A stretch of 21,204 nucleotides of DNA, taken from contig JAYMTA010001205.1 of assembly GCA_036897625.1 (NCBI GenBank), forward strand, positions 1 to 21,204. The letters are read 5' to 3'. The stretch comes from Pelargonium cotyledonis. Lineage: Eukaryota > Streptophyta > Magnoliopsida > Geraniales > Geraniaceae. This document shows, in pieces, positions 14,821-21,204 of this stretch. The notes under the pieces are model-generated. The model did no database searches and had not been told where the DNA came from. It saw only the letters and a list, made by a program, of their open reading frames with translations. How positions within the stretch are numbered: position 1 is the stretch's first letter; the number at the start of each line of letters is the position of its first letter. A program made the translations under genes and the position numbers.

Positions 14821-15360
14821 TGGGGTAAATATATACCGACGATGTTGCTTTTCACAAAACATGTAGTGGTTACTCGAAACAATAGGGCACGATTTTAATG
14901 AATAAATGCATATTATTTAAACGAAAATTGGGTTTAGAACATGCACTGACAATAGCTTTCATAAAACGTATTGGTCACTAGAAATAGCAAAAGCAAATGA
15001 TTATCTCACGATCGAAGGCACAAGTTTGATCAATGTGCCTATCGTGTTACGATAAATTTTGTTATTGGTACATATGCCAATAGTGCTTTCCACATAAGAT
15101 GTAGTGGTTACTCGAAAATTTGTACATGAGCTTGATGAATGAATATCTATTATTTTCAATAAAATTGGATTTGGAACGTATACGGATAATAGTATTCATA
15201 AAACATATTAACGATTCGAAACAACATAAGCAATACATTATGCCATGAGGTAAGACACATGCCTCACTAGCCAAAATATGAGTTGGATACCGTAAGACAT
15301 ATGCATCCAGATACATGACATAAGTTTGATAAATGCATATCATTGCCAAACATGCCCTGA
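14821..15360. repeat. Diverged tandem repeat with 240-300 bp unit
   Basis: The string GTAGTGGTTACTCGAAA occurs at 14863 and 15101 (period 238), and the sequence around each copy matches for over 150 bases with drift. A related half-unit (ATAAAACGTATTGGTCACT at about 14961 and AAAACATATTAACGATTCG at about 15200) lies 104-105 bases after each, so the unit looks like a dimer. AAGTTTGAT at 15022 and 15322 shows the second unit is about 60 bases longer, partly through an internal GTAAGACACATGC / GTAAGACATATGC duplication. No coding signal. Confidence 0.7.
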
Positions 15361-16070
15361 ATGATTTACTTGATTATGAATTAAACTAAAAAGAGCTATT
15401 CAATTTCAACTTTCAGGCCGCGCAAAATTCATGCTAACAGTTTAGAATAAAAACAAAAATTGAAAATGTTGTGTCTCAAAATAGAGACACCATTACAATT
15501 TTAATGCATACAATGATGATGACATATATTTTCTTTCACTTATAAAAACCATGGAATCATTTACATTATAGTACTCAATACTAATTAAACCGAACATATT
15601 CTCACAACAACAAATTTTAGTGTTACAAATTGAATGTATGTGGCATGGAATTTCTCTGACTGGCGAAATGACAATACATACATATACATGAAATTATTCA
15701 TAAGGTTATGAAAAATAATACATACATACATGAAATTATTCATAAGGTTATGAGAAAAAGAATCTAATAGATATTGATTAAGATTAATTTACAAATACCC
15801 ATTTTACAAAACTAATTGAAGAAACATTTTTTTTAATGAATAATACATATTTATAGAAGGGTGAGCCTATTGATAAGCTCGATATCTCTTATTCAAGCCT
15901 CTCACCGCAATGTTGGTATTGTTGATAAAAGAAAATAACAAATGGAGCTCAATTTTTAGTCTTGTACTCATAATGCACCCAAATATCAAAACGTAGTTTT
16001 GAAATACCAAGATTACTTATACGCTTGTCAACTGTTAGAGTAGATTTAACGAAAACATCTATCCAACTTG
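15361..16070. other. AT-rich intergenic DNA with a short duplication
   Basis: No gene is supported. A 42-base tandem duplication sits at about 15675-15758: ACATGAAATTATTCATAAGG occurs at 15686 and at 15728. The rest is AT-rich single-copy-looking DNA. Confidence 0.5.
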
Positions 16071-16337
16071 CACCACCAAAAAATTCGCAATCTGAGAAGA
16101 AAATTTACGTCACAAATATGTAGATTTTTGCTACAAAATGCAATTCGTGACAAAAACGGTGAGAAATATTTATGTCATTGCTTGGTTTTACACAAATATG
16201 TGTCTGTGACGAAATTTCCGTCACAAATGTGTATTTATGACGGAAAATATGAAAATTTTCACAATTTGTGATGAAATTATGACGAAATTTTTTATCCCAC
16301 ATATTTCTGTTACAATTTGCAAAAAAAATTTGGTAAC
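16071..16337. mobile_element. Small CACTA-like non-autonomous element
   Basis: The left end reads CACCACCAAAAAATTCGCAA, and the right end, reverse-complemented, reads CGTTACCAAATTTTTTTTGC, so the ends match imperfectly as inverted repeats. Inside are repeated TGACG/CGTCA motifs in both orientations (ACGTCACAAATATG near 16108, TGACGAAATTTCCGTCACAA near 16207, TATGACGGAAA near 16236, ATGACGAAATTT near 16280). Such subterminal motif clusters are usual in plant CACTA elements. The left end is a decayed CACTA terminus. The flanking trinucleotides (TTG and CTG) are close to, but not, a perfect 3-bp duplication. At 267 bp it has no transposase. Confidence 0.55.
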
Positions 16338-16845
16338 GCTGGTTTGATGGGTTCGAGTTTTATTTTCGTTTGATTTGTTTTTTTGTTTTTAAGTTTTATG
16401 TAAGAACCCAATTTCTGGCTGGCGGAGTAATCAATTTATGAATTTTTCGTTCACCGAAAGCTGAGAAAAAAAAAAGCATAATAAAAAGATCGAGCCTAAA
16501 ATAATTTTGTTGCCAAAATAAATTTTGCATTAAGGTCTGACATATGAAAGGAATGAAACTAGCTCATCTGATTGTACACAAACTGATACTCTCTCACTCA
16601 CATTTCTTGTGATTTTTTCATAATTGTAATTTGTAGGAGCAATGAATCATAATATTTGATTTTGTTTATTCTTTAAATTTTGTTTCTTATATGAGTCTGT
16701 AACCAGTCAGAATTATTTCTTCTCATAATATACTTTACGGCTTTTTGGTCTTGTAATATGTAACTGTTTTGGTTTTTAGAGGAACTTCCCGTGTTCTTCG
16801 TGGTTTTGTTCATGCAGTGCGTGGGTAATGATAAAAATAAGAAAA

Positions 16846-17115
16846 AATGCTGTTTGTTTGTACAAAATTTGGTGTACAAAATAACGTGGCATTTATGTGG
16901 AAAACACGATTTCTTATTTTTATAATTCAATATTAAGTTTAAACGAATAATAATTCGACACGTATGATATTACTATCCTTCCATGGATTTCTGGCGCGAA
17001 GCATCAGGTTTATAACATATGTTGTACACATGGTTAAATGATGTGTCATGTCTAGGTCATTGACACATCACTTTGTACAAAAAAAAAATATACAAAATTT
17101 TGTACATATAGCATT
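16846..17115. mobile_element. MITE-like element with GTACAAAATTT termini
   Basis: Left end: AATGCTGTTTGTTTGTACAA then AATTTGGTGTACAAAATAAC. Right end, reverse-complemented: AATGCTATATGTACAAAATT then TTGTATA and, after a T run, GTACAAAGTGATGTGTCA. The two align over about 45 bases with gaps. Inside lies a perfect 10-bp inverted repeat, TGATGTGTCA...TGACACATCA (17039-17048 and 17061-17070). A related GTACACATGGTTTAATAATG follows outside the element near 17188, echoing GTACACATGGTTAAATGATG at about 17022. Target-site duplication not identified, superfamily not assigned. Confidence 0.5.
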
Positions 17116-17647
17116 ACTCCAAAAATAATACTGTTTCTATGATTTTTTCTTTTGTACCAAATATTTTTATGATATAAAATATATTGTACACATGGTTTAA
17201 TAATGTTTTGAAAGAAATTTGTTTCTATCATTTCACATGTATCTTATTTTCTTTTAAAAATAAATCGATTGAACGAATTTGACACTCTAAAAACGCGTTG
17301 ACTGACGTGGGTGAGCATAATCGGGCCGCGCCCCCAAAAAATAACTCTATTTGTTTAAGATAAATTTCCCAAACAAGTACTTAGAAACCATGATTGGAGT
17401 AGAATCTTATCGCCTGGGTGAACATGTTGGCTTCGACGGCGAAGATTCAACCCGTAGTAATAATAGACACACTGAGTCACCGAGTAGTCTACTTGCAGTT
17501 GGGCACTCCAACTTTTGTACTGACGCTCACAAGACAAATCCACTGTACCAATGTAACGTCCTAGTAATTCACACCTTCCATATTTGCAAAGCTTTAGCTT
17601 AAAGCAAGTAACTGTGCGTTGACTCCAACTCAAAAGGAGAGAAAAAC
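17116..17647 (+). promoter_or_regulatory. Upstream region of the thioredoxin-fold gene
   Basis: No gene is supported; the frames on both strands at 17351-17633 are probably noise. At 17298-17310 a W-box core (TTGACT) is followed at once by ACGTGG, a G-box-like core, inside GCGTTGACTGACGTGGG. A second TTGACT lies at about 17619, in the leader. These are the cores bound by plant WRKY and bZIP/bHLH factors, but short motifs like these also occur by chance. No clean TATA box was found. Confidence 0.35.
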
Positions 17648-20067
17648 ATGGCTATTCGCTTCCTCTTCCTCTTCTTCTTCGCCGTTGCTACTGTCAGTGC
17701 ACAGTCGTTGCCACCCGCGAAGGCTGATGGGTTCGTGTACACCCACCACCGGGTCGACTCGGACACCGTCATGATTGAAGCGTTCCTTGACCCTATCTGT
17801 CCCGACAGTCGCGACTCCTGGGAACCTCTCAAGCAAGCCGTCCAGCACTACGGTCACCGGGTTTTCCTCCTCGTGCACCTCCTTCCCTTGCCGTTAGTTC
17901 TCTCTTTCTCGCTCCTTGACGTTTTCTAATCCCAATCTGATTTACTGCTATGTTAATTTTAGTCGAATGTGAATTTGAATTTGAATTACTTCCTTTCTGG
18001 ATTCTCGTAATTTCTTAATTGATTCTCCAGCTGTGTTTTTAGGTGGAAATTGAGGTTTGAAATCTGAATTTGATTGAACTTTTGAGCTGCCTCTTATACA
18101 AGTAGAGGAGTTGCTAATCAATTCAGAGTTCCAATTTCATGTTGCTGGTTAATTTTAGTCTTTGGATAATTTGTCAATGAGATCAAAGATTCTCGGCTGA
18201 GACACATAAAATGGATTCATTCGGGCGGGCGCTAGCGTCAAATCTTGAGGTGTCATTTCCTCTCGTTGGCTTCGCTGAGATTCTTTCTCAATGAGAGCAC
18301 AGTGTCTCAACCAAATTGGGGTTTTATATGACTCATTTGAGTCTTTTTGTGTGTACCCGAACATTTTAATATCCGTCGTCTATCTGGCAAGGAGTGTTTT
18401 TATTATTTATCTCAAAGCCAGATGTTCCTTGACATTGCATGCCTGTTTGTAGTTTTTTTTTTCTTCCTTATCACTTGCGTTATGGTTACTTTTGCATTTC
18501 AGAGAGGAGATTGTGTTTGTTTGCGGCTCCAAGTGCGTACTTAATATATCTGGAAATGATGATCTCAGTTAGCCTTATGTGTATAGATAAGGTTCTTTAG
18601 TATAAACTAATAGTTTCTTTTGGAAACTGCAGCTACCATGACAATGCATTTGTTGCTTCTCGTGCTTTGCATGTTGTAAATGAGTTGAATACTTCTGCTA
18701 CATTCGATATGTTGGAGTGGTTCTTCAAACACCAGGTTAGAATTTCAGACATTTATGATTCATACCCTCAAGTTGCAGAAACCCGATTGCATTTAATGTA
18801 TAATTTCAGTATATAATAAGGACATTGATTTCCTTCCCAGTTCCTGCCTTTGCTCTTGTGTATTTGAATATTGTTTTACTTTTGAACCTCAATATAGTAT
18901 TTTATTTTCACTTATCTGAGCCACAGCACTGCAGTTTAATTATCTTTATGATCATACAGTTAAGAGGCTACTTTTAGGTTGCTGTTATATTGAAGAATCT
19001 ATCGTATAAGAAACCCAATTTATTAGGGGACATGTTGCGTCCTCCTCCCTGATCCACATGCATCTGGACTTACTGTTTTTACCTCTCTCCACTATTTTAC
19101 TCAGCTGTTAGCATCTTCTGAATCCTTCGGTGGCATTCATATTATAATTTAGCCGTGTTTATGTCATATTGATGGCTTGATTGCCCTCAGTTGATCTTAC
19201 CCTTGTTCTGGTGAACATCTCTTAATATTTACATATTACCAAGGCTGTAGGACTCACTTTATCCATTGAAATTTTAAAATGCTCTTGCTCGTGAACTTAA
19301 CTCAAATTTAGCGTAAAAAAGAGATTATATATATAGCTCCATATATATTGGTTACAAATGTTAAACCAAAAATGAAAATGTGAAGATGAAAACTGGATCT
19401 CAGTGGATTTTTGTTTCTGTTCACTATTCCATGGGGTTTCAAGCACCCTGTCTGGCTGGTTATGTCTTTTGTGTATGATGAATTGTGCAAGTCTTGAAAT
19501 CTGTGTATAGCCCAAAATCTGGCTATCCTAATATATTCTCTCATGTTTATACTTGTATTTCATTTTCATGCTTGCTGAATCTGTTGGGCATTATTAAACA
19601 GGAGAGATTTTACAATGCCCAGACATTAAACATTTCTAGGGTTGATGTTGTTGAACTCATTGTGAAGTCGGCAACTAAAGTAGTTGGGAAGTCCTATTAT
19701 TCCACACTTCAATCTGGCTTCAAGAACAGACAGACTGATCTAAAAACAAGGGTTTCCTTCAAGGTAAGATATATAACTTCATTAGATGTAACAATATCAA
19801 TAGTATGGTCCCCCCTATTTTTCCTTATTTACAACCGATTACTTGTTCTGTTCAACTGATTTTGTTTCTTTTCTGGCCGATCACTTGTTTCCAATGCAGT
19901 ATTCTGCTTTAAGAGGGGTGTATGGGACACCAGCGTTCTATATTAATGGATTTCCATTATCTGATACCGGCTCTTCTGTAACTTATAAAGGATGGCGGAC
20001 TTTGATCGATCCATTAGTTGGTGAAAAAAGTATCAGGAATGACGAAACTGTACACTATTTCCTGTGA
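17648..20067 (+). CDS. Secreted thioredoxin-fold (DsbA-like) protein, 4 exons
   Basis: Exons are 17648-17892, 18633-18735, 19602-19763 and 19900-20067, with GT-AG introns and consistent phase; 678 nt encode 225 aa. Residues 1-18 (MAIRFLFLFFFAVATVSA) are a signal peptide. The thioredoxin-fold active-site position reads FLDPICPDSRDSW, with C51-P-D-S54, and the cis-proline loop is YGTPAFYINGF (P181). This matches, as I recall it, the plant thioredoxin-superfamily protein of Arabidopsis At1g20225 type, whose function is not established. C51 is the only cysteine, so the usual CXXC disulfide chemistry is not possible within one chain. Two N-glycosylation sequons (N101-T-S, N126-I-S) fit a secretory-pathway or extracellular location. 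The start context AAAACATGGCT is good and the ATG directly precedes the signal peptide. The neighbours give no functional hint. Confidence 0.9.
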
Positions 20068-20126
20068 AGGACTTGGCTGTGCAAGATGACATGTAGTTCT
20101 TGTTAATGTGTATAACTAGTAGTGCA

Positions 20127-20132
20127 AATAAA
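20127..20132 (+). terminator. Poly(A) signal AATAAA of the thioredoxin-fold gene
   Basis: A canonical AATAAA (in GCAAATAAAACAG) lies 60 bases past the stop codon. Cleavage would be expected some 15-40 bases further on. Confidence 0.55.
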
Positions 20133-20139
20133 ACAGCAT

Positions 20140-20316
20140 GACCGAGCTGAATTTGTATTTAGGCAGCAGAGTCAGTTAGGCTATGCGCCACAAATGCAGA
20201 GTATGTGGTTTTTAATGATGCTGAAAGAAATTTGAATTCCACCAGCAACTATGCAAATCTGATTTCTATTTTTTTAATCATCTTGACTATCAATTCAATC
20301 ACTTTTTTTTTTCTTT
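20140..20316. other. 3' flank of the thioredoxin-fold gene
   Basis: AT-rich DNA. It may hold alternative poly(A) sites of the preceding gene. Nothing else is visible. Confidence 0.3.
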
Positions 20317-20856
20317 CAAGTATTCAATGGAAACATAAGAAGTCATTTGTTTAAATTTGTATATTAAAAATAGCTGAAATGATGGTACATAATTCTCTAA
20401 CTTTCTCTTACAGAATTAAGATCGAAAAAATTAAAAAAAATTAGTCATTTATAACCTTTAAAGAGATTTTCTCAAAAAGTTAAAAACGATCACCAACACA
20501 TAGTAAGATGAGAAGCAAAAGAATGAATTTCCCCAAAAAAGGGTTTGATATATAATATACAATTCCGGAATTTGAAATATTCAATCAAGTATTCAATGGA
20601 AACATAAGAAGTCATTTGTTTAAATTTGTACATTAAAAATAGTTGAAATGATGGTACATGATTCTCTAACTTTCTCTTACAGAATTAAGATCGAATAAAT
20701 TGAAAAAAAAAAATTAGTCATTCACAACCTTTAAAGAGATTTTCTCGTAAAGTTAAAAACGATCACTAACACCTCGTAAGATGAGGAGCAAAAGAACGAA
20801 TCTCCCCAAAAAAAGGTTCGATATATAATATACAATTTCGGAATTTGAAATACTCA
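20317..20856. repeat. Tandem duplication of a 269-bp unit
   Basis: Both copies begin CAAGTATTCAATGGAAACAT, at 20317 and at 20586, and run in parallel to GGAATTTGAAATA near their ends. By eye they differ at roughly 20 positions plus a few A-run length changes. The unit has no long open frame and I do not recognise its family. The high identity points to a fairly recent duplication or to a member of a repeat family inserted as a dimer. Confidence 0.9.
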
Positions 20857-20879
20857 AATTTCTGAATACAATAACTTTT

Positions 20880-21204
20880 TTTTTTAAACGAAAAGACTCT
20901 TATTTTATTAATATGAGAATGCAATACAAAAGTGGTTTTCGAACGCTAAATTGGTGAACCATGCTATGATATAGAAACTCAGGCATACCCAAGTCCTAAA
21001 ATCGTTGATTCTAATCATTTGTGAGGATAACCCTTCCTCTTTAAAAACCTTTGGCAAGAATTGCCATTACATCCACCCAAATCTTACCCAAACTATCCCC
21101 TGAGTTTGCGTCCCCCTTCTAGGCATCCCGGGTCCTAACACGAGACCCGGCAAGGCAAAAACAGTCCAACATACTACCGCCCACTCCCTTGGGCTCCCCG
21201 GTGG
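20880..21204 (-). mobile_element. 3' end of a LINE, cut by the window edge
   Basis: On the minus strand the sequence ends TTTTGTATTGCATTCTCATA, then TTAATAAAATAAGAGTCTTT, then TCGTTTA and a run of ten A residues. This is the usual 3' terminus of plant L1-type LINEs. The G/C-rich part from about 21060 to the window edge would be the distal part of the 3' UTR or ORF2, but no domain can be read with confidence. The element continues beyond 21204, so its length and state are unknown. Confidence 0.55.

Noticed and set aside
16340..16362. GGGTTCGAGTTTT as a tRNA gene or SINE B box
   Set aside because: There is no A box at the right spacing and no tRNA fold.
17351..17633. Overlapping frames upstream of the thioredoxin-fold gene
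   Set aside because: No recognisable family and antisense to each other. They lie in the promoter and 5' UTR region.
19485..19859. A 124-aa frame as an independent gene
   Set aside because: It is exon 3 of the thioredoxin-fold gene (19602-19763) plus translated intron on both sides.

Overview
The window is nuclear DNA of a flowering plant, most likely a eudicot. It is AT-rich, its genes carry many short GT-AG introns, and it holds a plant-type vacuolar ATPase B-subunit gene, an ATL-family RING-H2 gene and a plant-specific secreted thioredoxin-fold gene. The spaces between are filled with plant-type SINE, LINE and MITE remnants. I cannot name the species.

Layout. 1-700: AT-rich intergenic DNA with a small duplication. 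821-7850 (minus strand): a complete V-ATPase subunit B gene, with 14 coding exons (488 aa) and a probable 5'-leader exon and leader intron. One intron holds a Stowaway-type MITE, and another starts inside a 50-bp GA/CT microsatellite. 7860-9730: intergenic, with a tRNA-derived SINE and a hairpin-prone inverted repeat. 9731-11624: a degenerate 1.9-kb LINE-type retrotransposon with a 14-bp target-site duplication, which carries only ORF1 (RRM plus DUF4283-like region) and no reverse transcriptase. 11755-12290: two further SINE-like insertions whose 3' tails resemble the LINE tail. 13534-13938 (minus strand): an intronless ATL23-like RING-H2 E3 ligase gene with a TATA box. 14821-15360: a diverged tandem repeat. 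16071-16337 and 16846-17115: two small inverted-repeat elements, the first CACTA-like. 17648-20067 (plus strand): a four-exon gene for a 225-aa secreted DsbA/thioredoxin-fold protein. 20317-20856: a near-perfect tandem duplication of a 269-bp unit. 20880-21204: the 3' end of another LINE on the minus strand, running out of the window.

The three host genes (proton pumping, ubiquitin ligation, secreted thioredoxin-like protein) look like independent neighbours and nothing ties them into one pathway. I found no convincing new multi-gene system. The observations most worth checking are the ORF1-only LINE with its tail-sharing SINE neighbours, the microsatellite that abuts a splice donor in the V-ATPase gene, and the single-cysteine CPDS active site of the thioredoxin-fold protein.
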